NCBI GenBank assembly: GCA_016212185.1 | Contig: JACRGX010000052.1 | Coordinates: 1 to 32,917, forward strand | Length of the DNA stretch: 32,917 nucleotides | Direction: 5' to 3' | From: Nitrospirota bacterium | Lineage (GTDB): Bacteria; Nitrospirota; Thermodesulfovibrionia; UBA6902; DSMQ01 | Shown: piece after piece, positions 7,192 through 14,876 of the stretch | How the letters are laid out: every line of letters starts with the position of its first letter | Position numbering within the stretch: position 1 is the stretch's first letter | Made by a program: the position numbers and the translations under genes | The notes under the pieces: generated by a model | Seen by the model: the letters and a program-made list of their open reading frames with translations, nothing else | The model's database searches: none | What the model was told of the DNA's origin: nothing

Positions 7192-9408
7192 ATGCAGAGA
7201 GCCGTTATTTTATATTTACTTGCAGCAATGCTGTTTGCTGCAGTAGGTATCGGACCATTACAGCCAACCCTTGCTGCTGCAACTAAACCAAGAATAGCAT
7301 TCCTCCTGTTTGTCCCGCAAAACATTGAAGCGACATCACTTATGGAAACCATTCCGACCGTTTTAACATCATCCGTCAACAGGAGCGGTCTTTTTGAGAT
7401 TATTGAAAGAAGAAAAATTGACAGGGAGGTTTTGCTTAAGGGCTACCAGATAAGCCGTCTCAAACCGCAGGAGATGCTTAATGTGGGCACCGCGCTCGGT
7501 TTTGATTTCAGCGTTTACGGGGATGTAAATAAGGACGGCGGAATTATAACAGTCTCAATTAAAGTGCTGGACATCAAGGCGCGGGAGCTATGTTTTGAAC
7601 AAAAAATAACTGTTTCAGAAGGCATGCTTAATGACAAATTAAATGAGATCTCCACTGCAGTTGTAAGCAGGACGCTTAAATGTTTTTCCGGAGCAGATGC
7701 CGTCAAAAAAGATGTCAAACCTTTGGAAATGCCGTACGAACTGCAGGCAATGCAGATTGACAAAAAAATCAGGCTTCAATGGCTGCATAAAAATGTGCAG
7801 GATGTCAGCGGATTTAAAGTTTACAAGGCAGATGAAAAAGACGGCATATATCAAATGGTCGGCGCAGTGCCGGAACTTAATTTTACAGATCAGAACCCCC
7901 CGCTGGATAAACCGGTCTTTTATAAAATTACAGCCGCATTCAAAAACGGAATGGAAAGCAGCCCCTCCAATATAGTTGAGGTGCGGTTTGCTATGGGCCC
8001 GCCGCCGCCGATATTCCTAAGCGTAGCGCCTGACATTAAATCAGCCCGGCTTAAATGGAAGGTGCACCCTGACTCTGAAATTTCAGAATGTAAGATTTAC
8101 AGAAAAGGGACGGCTGACAAAGAGTTTAAGGAGATAGCCTCCGTGCCTTATGACACAACAACATATACGGATAAGGGATTGGGCGACAACACCTCATATC
8201 AGTATGCGCTTTCTGCAGTTGATTCAAAGGGAACTCCGGGAGACCTGTCAACAATACTCAATACAACAACGATTAATGCGCCTTACGGGCTTAAGGCAGA
8301 AAGCGGAAAGATAAGACAAATACCTTTAATCTGGGATGTGCATTTTTCCGATGCAGTAGCGGGTTACCGCATCTACAGGCCCACGGATAAGGAATCCGGA
8401 TATAAAATTCTTTCCAATGTTCCCGGGAAAACGTCCAACAATTTCCTTGATAAAAAAGATATGGCTGATCTGACCACATATTGGTACAGGATTGCCGCTT
8501 ACAACAACGATGGAATGGAAACAGATATGTCTGACGCCGTATCGGCAACTACAAGAGATAAACCGCCTGTACCGCAGGGTTTTACCGCAAAAGACCGCGA
8601 ACCGAGAAAGGTTTCGCTAAAATGGGACCCTGTAAAAAGCCCGGCGGATGAAATTGTAAAATATGTAATCTCACGGTCCACTGAGGAAAAAGACGAATAC
8701 AAAAAAATAATTGAAATCAGCAATCCCGAATCAAACTCATTTATTGACAAGGAGCCTCCGCTGAAAGATAACACTGCCTACTATTATAAAATTGCATCTT
8801 ATAATTCCGCAGGCGTAAGCAGTGATGTATCCATGCCTGTGTCTTCTGTAACAAAAGCGCTTCCTTCGGCGCCGGCCGGTCTATCCGCAAAAAGCGGCGA
8901 GGTGAAACAGATTACGCTGACCTGGGAGCCAAACCAGGAGAAAGACATAAAGACGTATAACATTTACAGGGCAATCGGTGAAGATAATGATTTCAAAAAT
9001 ATTGCTTCTGTCAATGAGAGCAATTATGTGAATGCCGGACTTAAAGACGGCGCCAAATATACATATGTCATAGAGGCTGTTGATGCGGATAGCTTAATCA
9101 GCGAGAGGACCATCCCCGTACCCGCTATGACAAAACCTGTTCCGGCAAAGCCCGCAGGATTAAAGGTCTCTGTTGAAGACGGCAAAAAAATATTGCGCTG
9201 GGACGCCAACACTGAAAAAGATATTAAACAATATAACATTTACAAGAAAGGCTTTCTCGGGATATCACGCAAACTCGCAGAGGTTCGGGATACCTCATGG
9301 AGCATTGAAGAGACAAAGGGGAAACAGGAGCTCTTCATCACAGTCTTTGATGAAACAGGGCTTGAGAGCGAAAACTCTGAGTCTGTTTTGATAGAAGGGA
9401 AAAAGTAA
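7192..9408 (+). CDS. CsgG/FlgO-like exported protein with about six FN3 domains
   Basis: The ATG at 7192 is chosen because GGGGAGG lies 6 bases upstream; a TTG at 7156 would overlap the preceding gene. The 738-residue product has a signal peptide (about 1-30). An alpha/beta domain follows at about 32-165 (PRIAFLLFVPQ, IIERRKIDREVLLKG, LGFDFSVYGDVN), resembling FlgO/CsgG N-domains. From about residue 180 there are roughly six fibronectin type III repeats, each with a Trp-containing strand such as LTWEPN or LKWDPV, a YNIYR-like strand and a Y.Y.I.A strand. The FN3 chain suggests a long extended adhesin- or scaffold-like arm attached to a membrane-proximal head. This is the last gene of the tight 3029-9408 run. 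Confidence 0.72.
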   Translation: MQRAVILYLLAAMLFAAVGIGPLQPTLAAATKPRIAFLLFVPQNIEATSLMETIPTVLTSSVNRSGLFEIIERRKIDREVLLKGYQISRLKPQEMLNVGTALGFDFSVYGDVNKDGGIITVSIKVLDIKARELCFEQKITVSEGMLNDKLNEISTAVVSRTLKCFSGADAVKKDVKPLEMPYELQAMQIDKKIRLQWLHKNVQDVSGFKVYKADEKDGIYQMVGAVPELNFTDQNPPLDKPVFYKITAAFKNGMESSPSNIVEVRFAMGPPPPIFLSVAPDIKSARLKWKVHPDSEISECKIYRKGTADKEFKEIASVPYDTTTYTDKGLGDNTSYQYALSAVDSKGTPGDLSTILNTTTINAPYGLKAESGKIRQIPLIWDVHFSDAVAGYRIYRPTDKESGYKILSNVPGKTSNNFLDKKDMADLTTYWYRIAAYNNDGMETDMSDAVSATTRDKPPVPQGFTAKDREPRKVSLKWDPVKSPADEIVKYVISRSTEEKDEYKKIIEISNPESNSFIDKEPPLKDNTAYYYKIASYNSAGVSSDVSMPVSSVTKALPSAPAGLSAKSGEVKQITLTWEPNQEKDIKTYNIYRAIGEDNDFKNIASVNESNYVNAGLKDGAKYTYVIEAVDADSLISERTIPVPAMTKPVPAKPAGLKVSVEDGKKILRWDANTEKDIKQYNIYKKGFLGISRKLAEVRDTSWSIEETKGKQELFITVFDETGLESENSESVLIEGKK

Positions 9409-9422
9409 GGACCAACAGAGTT

Positions 9423-9640
9423 TAAATAGTTTAAATCGTTTAACATTGTTCAAGTTAAAAGACAAAGGCGTTCAAACAGTTTAAATCGTTTAACATTGTT
9501 CAAAGTTGAACGGCTTAAACTATTTAAACAATCTTGAACTTGTTGTTGTTATTGAACGGCTTAAACTATTTAAACAATCTTGAACTTGTTGTTGTTATTG
9601 AACGGCTTGAACGATTTAAACAATCTTGAACTTGTCTTTA
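9423..9640. repeat. Palindromic TTGAAC array R2 with 46-bp tandem units
   Basis: The left part has GTTTAA/GTTCAA units. The segment beginning AGTTTAAATCG occurs at 9428 and again 50 bases later at 9478. The right part inverts to TTGAAC/TTAAAC units arranged as two identical 46-bp copies (9508-9553, 9554-9599) and a diverged third (from 9600). Within each 46-mer the units recur every 9-10 bases. The segment around 9424-9476 is nearly identical to about 12297-12349 in array R3, so the arrays spread by duplication. The array lies between the FN3 gene and the small secreted-protein gene. Confidence 0.85.
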
Positions 9641-9665
9641 TGCCGTTATAAAGGGGGTAATAAAA

Positions 9666-9950
9666 ATGCGGTTAAACCTGCTTTTACTAATCACATTACT
9701 GACAATTTTATTAACAGGGAATGCAGTCTATGCCGAAACATCTGCTCCTGATTCTGAAATCGGGCGGTACCAGCTTTTTCAGGGGGCATACACAAGTTTT
9801 GATCTTAAAAGACAGCAGTCTTCCACTCAATCAGGCATATTCCTGCTGGATACAAAAACAGGGAAGGTTAAGAGGTATCTCAACAAAATAGACGAGGACG
9901 GTAAATACATTGAAACATGGGCGCCAACAGAGGTTGCCGCAGAAAAGTAA
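9666..9950 (+). CDS. Small exported protein of unknown function
   Basis: The 94-residue product has a signal peptide (about 1-23, cleavage after VYA) and a 70-residue mature part. GRYQLFQGAYTSFD is followed by a strand pair ending GIFLLDTKTGKVKRY, which looks like a single small beta-sheet domain of the kind that reports a value attached to a peptide (inference). AAAGGGGG precedes the ATG by about 7 bases. The gene is 23 bases from the large GNA1162-type lipoprotein gene, so the two are probably cotranscribed. I do not recognise the family. Confidence 0.65.
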   Translation: MRLNLLLLITLLTILLTGNAVYAETSAPDSEIGRYQLFQGAYTSFDLKRQQSSTQSGIFLLDTKTGKVKRYLNKIDEDGKYIETWAPTEVAAEK

Positions 9951-9973
9951 CTGTGTGAAAGGCGGGTAATCCT

Positions 9974-12259
9974 ATGAAAAAAATATTTTTTTCAATTTTA
10001 ACACTGGCGTTGATTACATCCTGTGCATTAAAAGAGGAAATAAAAAAAGATTTATCAGCTCCTGCCGTGCTGGCTGTGCCCGAAGAAGACCTTCCGCTTA
10101 CTGTTGCGGTAATGCCGTTTCAAAACGACACCCATGAAATCGGGATAGCAACTCAGGTGAGAAGGGCCTTTTACAACCATTTCAGCTCAAAGCCATACAG
10201 AGATGTTGAGCTTAATGTAATTGATGAAAAAGTTGTCCAGCTTGAGAAATCTTCAGGCAAAAGCGCCCTTGACATAAAACCCGAGGAGATGTGTCAGGCA
10301 TTGGACTGTGACGGGGTAGTCTACGGCAGGATTACTGATTATAAAAAGGTTTATGCGGCAGTCTATTCACAGCTCGGCGTAGAAGCCGAGGTCTGGATGG
10401 TCAACACAAAGACAGGCCAAGAAGTCTTAAGGATAAAAGACTCCGTAAGATACCATGAAGGCGGGGTGCCGATGTCTCCGCTTGGCGCCGTTATGACCGT
10501 CGTTTCCACGGCAATGAACATAAGGGAAATCCAGCAGGTCCGATTGGTCAATGAGCTGAGCTACAAATTTAATGAAAGAATCCCCTCCCCTAAAGGGCTG
10601 AAGACCGAGGACAGGCCGCTTATCAAAGAAATTCTTACAAATGTAAAAGAAGGGCCCTTCAGCAAAGGCAGAATTATCAGGGCTGGACTTGAAGGAGAGC
10701 CCGGACTAGTAGCCACCTTTGACATCGGCAACTTTAAAAAAGGCCTTCTCATGAAAGAGACAAAACCGGGCATCTACATGGGTGAATATCTTGTCATGCC
10801 CGGAGACAATACAAAAGATATGCCCATAATTGCATCTTTAAAAAGACCTGCTGGTTATGAAAGCCAATGGATTGATGTGAGCGGTTTTGTAACAATTGAT
10901 ACGACCGCGCCGCCGCAGGTAAAAGGCATCAGGGCAAAGGGATTTCAGGACAGGATAGAGATATCATGGGAGGCCCTAAAAAATATTCCTGACTTAAAGG
11001 GATATGCAGTATTAAGAAGCGAACAGCCTTTAAGCGGCTATGCCGAGAGCGCAAAAGTGGAATTAAATACATTTGAAGACAGGACGGCAAAGCCCGATAC
11101 TGCGTATTATTACAGGGTCACGGCATCTGACCAGACAGGCAATGAGTCAGAGCCTGCGGACGCAGTAACTGCGGCGCTTATGTCAAAAGAGCCTGTTTTG
11201 CTGAGCGGCGAGCTTAAGAAAGACACCGTCCTTGCCGGGATTTATATCGTAAAAGACGCATTTACAGTCCCAAAGGGATTGTCACTGTCAATAGCGCCTG
11301 AGACAAGAATAATGTTTGATGAAAATGCAGCGCTCGTTATCTATGGACGGACTGTTGTGGACGGAAAGGGCGCGCCTGTTGAATTCATCCCTTCAGGGGA
11401 TAAAAAATGGAAGGGGATAATCGCAGAGGGAGGTAATGTGACTGCCGCCGGTTTACGCATTAAAGGCGCGCTGACTGCAATGACTTTTAAAAACACAGAA
11501 GGACAGCTTGAAGACGGCGTGTTTTCGGATAATGAAACAGGAATTTTAATTTCAGGCACGCCGGCAGTAAGCCTCAAAGGTTTGACAATTTCAGGCAACA
11601 AGACCGGCATTGAACTGCAAAAGACAGATGCCAAAATTTCCCTAAGCAGCATCTTTCAAAACACTGACGGCATTGTAATAAGAGAGTTTTCAGGAGAGCT
11701 CAAAGACAATAATATTATTGACAACAGCAGGAATATTTTTTCCGAAGCCCCTGTGAAAATCTCAGCGAATTACCTGGGCTCCATAAACATTGATGAGATG
11801 AAAGTTAGCGGAATAAGCCTGACAAAAACCTATGACAACAAAATTCCTGACGGAAAAATCGTGGATGCCATTTCAAACCCATATGCCTCACTCTCACAGG
11901 AAGAAAGGCAGAAAAAGGCGCTGGAACTTATAATTGAAGCCGGCGGTTATTTCAGACAGAGCAATTACGGCAAGGCATCCAGCCGCTTTGAAGAGGCGCT
12001 CAAAGCATTTCCCACTGCTGACACTTACTACTATCTGGCCCTCAGTTATCAGGGCATGAAAGAGGATGAAAAGGCGCTGAAGTATCTGAAGGAAGGCGTT
12101 GAAAAATTCCCCAAGGATTCAACGCTCCAGAAAGCGCTGGGGCTGATGTATTATCAGGCGGGCAATGAAACAGATGCAAAGAAGGCATTTGAAGAGGTCA
12201 TAAGACTAAGCCCCGAGGACAGACAGGTGAAGTTTCTGCTTGAAAGGATGGGAAAGTAA
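9974..12259 (+). CDS. Lipoprotein: GNA1162-like, FN3, beta-helix and TPR domains
   Basis: The 761-residue product starts with a lipoprotein signal (ITSC, Cys near residue 17). Residues about 40-220 (LTVAVMPFQNDTHEIG, DGVVYGRITDY, and a long pattern ending MNIREIQQVRLVNELSYKF) resemble the GNA1162/DUF799 outer-membrane lipoprotein family, related in fold to CsgG/TolB-N-like domains. About 300-400 is one FN3 domain. About 405-610 is a right-handed parallel beta-helix with repeated LKGLTISGNKTGIEL-type rungs. About 650-761 holds TPRs (ADTYYYLALSYQGMKEDEKA). The chain combines a probable outer-membrane ring domain, spacer, carbohydrate- or polymer-type beta-helix and protein-binding repeats. It is probably part of the same envelope complex as its upstream neighbours. 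Confidence 0.72.
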   Translation: MKKIFFSILTLALITSCALKEEIKKDLSAPAVLAVPEEDLPLTVAVMPFQNDTHEIGIATQVRRAFYNHFSSKPYRDVELNVIDEKVVQLEKSSGKSALDIKPEEMCQALDCDGVVYGRITDYKKVYAAVYSQLGVEAEVWMVNTKTGQEVLRIKDSVRYHEGGVPMSPLGAVMTVVSTAMNIREIQQVRLVNELSYKFNERIPSPKGLKTEDRPLIKEILTNVKEGPFSKGRIIRAGLEGEPGLVATFDIGNFKKGLLMKETKPGIYMGEYLVMPGDNTKDMPIIASLKRPAGYESQWIDVSGFVTIDTTAPPQVKGIRAKGFQDRIEISWEALKNIPDLKGYAVLRSEQPLSGYAESAKVELNTFEDRTAKPDTAYYYRVTASDQTGNESEPADAVTAALMSKEPVLLSGELKKDTVLAGIYIVKDAFTVPKGLSLSIAPETRIMFDENAALVIYGRTVVDGKGAPVEFIPSGDKKWKGIIAEGGNVTAAGLRIKGALTAMTFKNTEGQLEDGVFSDNETGILISGTPAVSLKGLTISGNKTGIELQKTDAKISLSSIFQNTDGIVIREFSGELKDNNIIDNSRNIFSEAPVKISANYLGSINIDEMKVSGISLTKTYDNKIPDGKIVDAISNPYASLSQEERQKKALELIIEAGGYFRQSNYGKASSRFEEALKAFPTADTYYYLALSYQGMKEDEKALKYLKEGVEKFPKDSTLQKALGLMYYQAGNETDAKKAFEEVIRLSPEDRQVKFLLERMGK

Positions 12260-12272
12260 AAAAACAACGGCG

Positions 12273-12620
12273 TTCAATAAAAAGATAAAAGCGTTCAAAT
12301 AGTTTAAATCGTTTAACCTTGTTCAAGTTAAAAGACAACGGCGTTCAAGCTGTTCAACATTGTTTAACATGGTTCAAAATTGAACGGCTTAAACAATTTA
12401 AACAATGTTGAACCTGTTGTTTGCTGTTTTTGAACTGTTTAAACAATGTTAAACAATCTTGAACGGTATTTTTATAGCTTGAACAATCTTGAACTTGTAG
12501 TTTTGTTGAACGGATTAAACGATTTGAACAACGTTGAACGGTCTTTAGTAGTTTGAACAATTTTGAACCTGTAGTTGTTATTGAACTGCTTAAACAATGT
12601 TGAACAATCTTGAACCGCTT
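12273..12620. repeat. Palindromic TTGAAC array R3
   Basis: This fills almost the entire 379-base gap after the GNA1162-type gene. Left-arm GTTCAA/GTTTAA units run from 12273 to about 12379, including the GACAACGGCGTTCAA junction motif. Right-arm TTGAAC/TTAAAC units continue to about 12615, broken by T-rich spacers such as CTGTAGTTGTTATTG. Complementary arms such as GTTCAACATTGTTTAA and TTAAACAATGTTGAAC could form a cruciform or long RNA hairpin. The array ends just before the ribosome-binding site of the four-helix-bundle gene. Confidence 0.85.
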
Positions 12621-12638
12621 TTACTATACGGAGGTTTC

Positions 12639-13091
12639 ATGCTCGCAAAATATTTTGAAGACCTTGAAATATGGCAGCTATCAAGAAATATGACAAATGC
12701 AATTTACACTCTGACAAAAAATGAGCGGTTTGCAAAAGATTACGGACTTACAGACCAGATAAGAAGGGCGTCGGTTTCTGTAATGTCAAATATTGCCGAA
12801 GGCTTTGAGCGCGGAGGAAATCAGGAGTTTATCCAGTTTTTATATATTGCAAAAGGCTCCTGCGGCGAGGCAAGAACTCAGCTCTATATTGCATTGGATC
12901 AGGGATATGTTGATAAAGAGAAGTTCAATGAATTGTTTAATTCTTTCAAAAAACTATCTGTTATGATTAGCAATCTTATTGACCACTTAAAGGGAAGTAA
13001 ATTTAGAGGCGAAAAATACAAAAAACCTCCTGTAAAATCAATGCGTGAGGAAATGGAGGAAATAGAAAGAGAACTGGGGATAAAAAGATAA
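12639..13091 (+). CDS. Four-helix-bundle protein, S23/23S-intervening-sequence type
   Basis: The ATG at 12639 follows ACGGAGG by 6 bases; an upstream in-frame ATG at 12597 lies in repeat R3. The 150-residue protein has the family signature: FEDLEIWQLSRNM at the start, LTDQIRRASVSVMSNIAEGF in the middle and FIQFLYIAKGSCGEARTQL in helix three. This family includes proteins encoded within 23S rRNA intervening sequences and the structurally similar Avd of diversity-generating retroelements. Its molecular role outside those settings is unknown. A Lys-rich tail of about 30 residues (KYKKPPVKSMREEMEE) extends past the bundle. The gene lies between palindromic arrays R3 and R4, unlike any other gene here. 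Confidence 0.85.
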   Translation: MLAKYFEDLEIWQLSRNMTNAIYTLTKNERFAKDYGLTDQIRRASVSVMSNIAEGFERGGNQEFIQFLYIAKGSCGEARTQLYIALDQGYVDKEKFNELFNSFKKLSVMISNLIDHLKGSKFRGEKYKKPPVKSMREEMEEIERELGIKR

Positions 13092-13095
13092 CGGC

Positions 13096-13300
13096 GTTCA
13101 AGCTGTTCAAAATTGTTTAAAATGGTTCAAGATTGAACGGCTTGAACTATTTGAACCATGTTGAACCTGTTGTTGTTATTGAACGGCTTAAACTGCTTAA
13201 ACAATGTTGAACGGTCAGTTATAGATTTGAACTTGTAGTTATTGAACTGCTTAAACAATTTTGAACTTATAGTTAGTTTGAACAATCTTGAACCGTTCAT
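13096..13300. repeat. Palindromic TTGAAC array R4
   Basis: Same design as R2 and R3. A short left arm (ACGGCGTTCAAGC, then GTTCAA/GTTTAA units) runs from 13096. An inversion follows near 13131 at GATTGAACGG, then a longer run of TTGAAC/TTAAAC units with spacers such as CTGTTGTTGTTATTG. It starts within a few bases of the four-helix-bundle stop codon and ends just before the VapBC promoter. Confidence 0.82.
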
Positions 13301-13308
13301 TTTAACGT

Positions 13309-13338
13309 TTGACATTGCAATGATGTATGATGTAAGAT
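13309..13338 (+). promoter_or_regulatory. Sigma70-type promoter for the VapBC-like pair
   Basis: TTGACA (13309-13314) and TAAGAT (13333-13338) are separated by 18 bases. The -10 region overlaps three heptamer-spaced copies of (A)TGATGT/AAGATGT ending near 13340. Such repeats could serve as a binding site for autorepression by the ribbon-helix-helix antitoxin (inference). Confidence 0.55.
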
Positions 13339-13357
13339 GTAACCAGAGGTGAAACAT

Positions 13358-13612
13358 ATGGAAACAGCAAAGCACAGAACGCAGATATCCCTTGAAGACT
13401 GGCAATATCAAATATTGCTTGAGATGTCAAAAAAGGAAAAAAAAAGCCTCTCCTGCATTATCAGAGAGTTTTTATCTGAAAAATTTTCAAAACAGGTTGT
13501 AAAAACAAAAAAAGATTCCGTGTGGAACATTATAGGTATTGGTTCCGGTGATGGGTCTCCTGTTGCAAGAGAGCATGACCAATTCCTGTATGCAAAAAGA
13601 AAAAAGAAGTGA
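13358..13612 (+). CDS. Ribbon-helix-helix antitoxin (VapB-like)
   Basis: The ATG at 13358 sits 7 bases after AGAGGTG; an in-frame GTG at 13349 falls within that site. The 84-residue protein begins with a beta strand (HRTQISLEDWQYQ) followed by two helices (ILLEMSKKEKK, SLSCIIREFLSEKF), the CopG/RHH DNA-binding layout. The tail around GIGSGDGSPVAREHDQFLY is typical of antitoxins that wrap the PIN toxin active site. Its TGA stop overlaps the toxin's GTG start, so the two are translationally coupled. It is expected to neutralise the toxin and repress the shared promoter. Confidence 0.75.
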   Translation: METAKHRTQISLEDWQYQILLEMSKKEKKSLSCIIREFLSEKFSKQVVKTKKDSVWNIIGIGSGDGSPVAREHDQFLYAKRKKK

Positions 13613-14013
13613 AAAGGCTATTTGTGGATACAGGGGCGTGGTATGCCCTTGTTGACAAAAATGACCCTGACCATAAAAACGCTGAACATTTTTTGAGAAA
13701 CAACAAAATTCCTCTTCTAACAACAAATTTTGTGTTCGATGAGGCTATTACTCTGCTTCGGAGCCGCCTTGGATGGAACATTGCAAAGGAGTTTGGACAA
13801 AGGCTTAAGGACAGCCAATTTATTAGCCTTATCACAGTAAAAGACGACGATGAAGAAAATGCCTGGGAGATTTTCCTTAAATACAAGGATACGGACTTCA
13901 GTTACACGGACTGCACCAGCTTTGCAATGATGGAGAGATTAAATATAGATACAGCATTTTCTTTTGACAGCCATTTTCAGACAATGAAATTTCAGGTGAT
14001 GCCGTCGTTATAA
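13609..14013 (+). CDS. PIN-domain ribonuclease toxin (VapC-like)
   Basis: The GTG start overlaps the antitoxin stop (GTGA). The 134-residue product is full length for a PIN domain. Conserved metal-binding acids are visible: Asp7 in FVDTGAW, Glu45 in FVFDEAITLL, Asp101 in YTDCTSF and Asp120 in FSFDSHF. PIN toxins of VapBC systems are Mg-dependent RNases that cut tRNA or rRNA. The active site is intact, so it should be functional. The pair lies between repeat array R4 and a FlgT_N gene and interrupts the envelope cluster, consistent with later insertion. Confidence 0.85.
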   Translation: MKRLFVDTGAWYALVDKNDPDHKNAEHFLRNNKIPLLTTNFVFDEAITLLRSRLGWNIAKEFGQRLKDSQFISLITVKDDDEENAWEIFLKYKDTDFSYTDCTSFAMMERLNIDTAFSFDSHFQTMKFQVMPSL

Positions 14014-14053
14014 AAAAAGGGGAACTAGACGAGAGAAAATTCGGGGAGCTATA

Positions 14054-14869
14054 TTGAAACCAATGTATAAATTTATCGCATTAATCATAGTTGTGCTTTT
14101 CACTTTTCCAACTTTTGCCTCTGAAAACACTGTCTGGATTACCTCAGAAGGCGAGGCATATCTCAGTGAAGTTGAAACTCCAAAAGAGGTTATGGAAAGG
14201 GCAAAAAGGGATGCCCAAAACAAGGCAATAGAGCAGGCAGTCGGCGTATTCATAAAATCCCACACACTTGTCTCAAACAGTGAGCTTGCAGAAGACCTGA
14301 TATATGCGGCAGTGAGGGGAAAGATTGAAAAGATTGAAATTATAAAAGAAGGATGGGATGAAAAAGACAGAAATCTTTATAAAGTAAACCTCAAAGCCCT
14401 TATCAAGCCTGTATATCCTGAGAAAGGCGAAGGCATGTCCTTAAAACTCTCCCTTTCAAAAACGGATCTGAAGGAAGACGATGAGGTTAAAATATTTTAT
14501 CAGGCAGACACCGACTGCTATGTTTATATATTCTCTGTTGCCGCAGACGGCTCTGTGACATTACTGCTCCCTAATTCAACAAATCAGGACAATGGCATTA
14601 AAGCAGGAAAACCCTATACATTCCCAGGCGCAGGCAGTCTTCAGGCAAGATTTCTCCCTGATTACAAGGGTAAGACGGCAGAGGAAAAGATTAAGCTCAT
14701 AGCCACAAGAAAAAAAGAGGATTTAATTTCTCTCGGCTTTCAGGAAGGGCTTTCTAAGGTTTACGATGCAAAGTCCACAGGCATGATAAGCGATTTGATA
14801 AAGAGGCTTAATCAGCTTGAGCCTGCGGACTGGACAGAGGCCGTGGCGGTTTATACGCTTACGAGGTAA
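14054..14869 (+). CDS. FlgT_N-DUF4384 exported protein
   Basis: The TTG at 14054 has a GGGGAG site 5 bases upstream; the ATG three codons later (14063) is the alternative start, with poorer spacing. The product (271 or 268 residues) has a signal peptide ending near FASEN. A FlgT_N domain follows (SEGEAYLSEVETPKEVMERA, then NKAIEQAVGVFIKS and KIEIIKEGW). From about residue 130 a DUF4384-type domain is seen: LKLSLSKTDLKEDDEVKIFY, then CYVYIFSVAADGSVTLLLPN, then PYTFPG. DUF4384 occurs on surface and secretion-linked proteins but has no settled function. This is the third FlgT_N protein of the cluster. It precedes the transglutaminase gene by 7 bases. Confidence 0.72.
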   Translation: MKPMYKFIALIIVVLFTFPTFASENTVWITSEGEAYLSEVETPKEVMERAKRDAQNKAIEQAVGVFIKSHTLVSNSELAEDLIYAAVRGKIEKIEIIKEGWDEKDRNLYKVNLKALIKPVYPEKGEGMSLKLSLSKTDLKEDDEVKIFYQADTDCYVYIFSVAADGSVTLLLPNSTNQDNGIKAGKPYTFPGAGSLQARFLPDYKGKTAEEKIKLIATRKKEDLISLGFQEGLSKVYDAKSTGMISDLIKRLNQLEPADWTEAVAVYTLTR

Positions 14870-14876
14870 AAAGCTT

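Noticed and set aside
5178-9408. Curli secretion locus based on CsgG-like domains
   Set aside because: No CsgA/B subunits or CsgE/F partners are visible and the CsgG-like domains are fused to TPR or FN3 modules.
9423-9640. Array R2 as a possible CRISPR array
   Set aside because: The 46-bp units are directly contiguous with no unique spacers, vary internally in 9-10 bp steps, and no cas genes are nearby.
12639-13091. Avd-like accessory protein of a diversity-generating retroelement
   Set aside because: No reverse transcriptase, template repeat or variable target gene is visible; the signature matches the broader S23 four-helix-bundle family.
12354-13411. Minus-strand reading frames of 68 and 94 codons over arrays R3 and R4
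   Set aside because: They encode FKQ/CLN-rich repeats produced by the DNA repeats, lack ribosome-binding sites and have no homology pattern.
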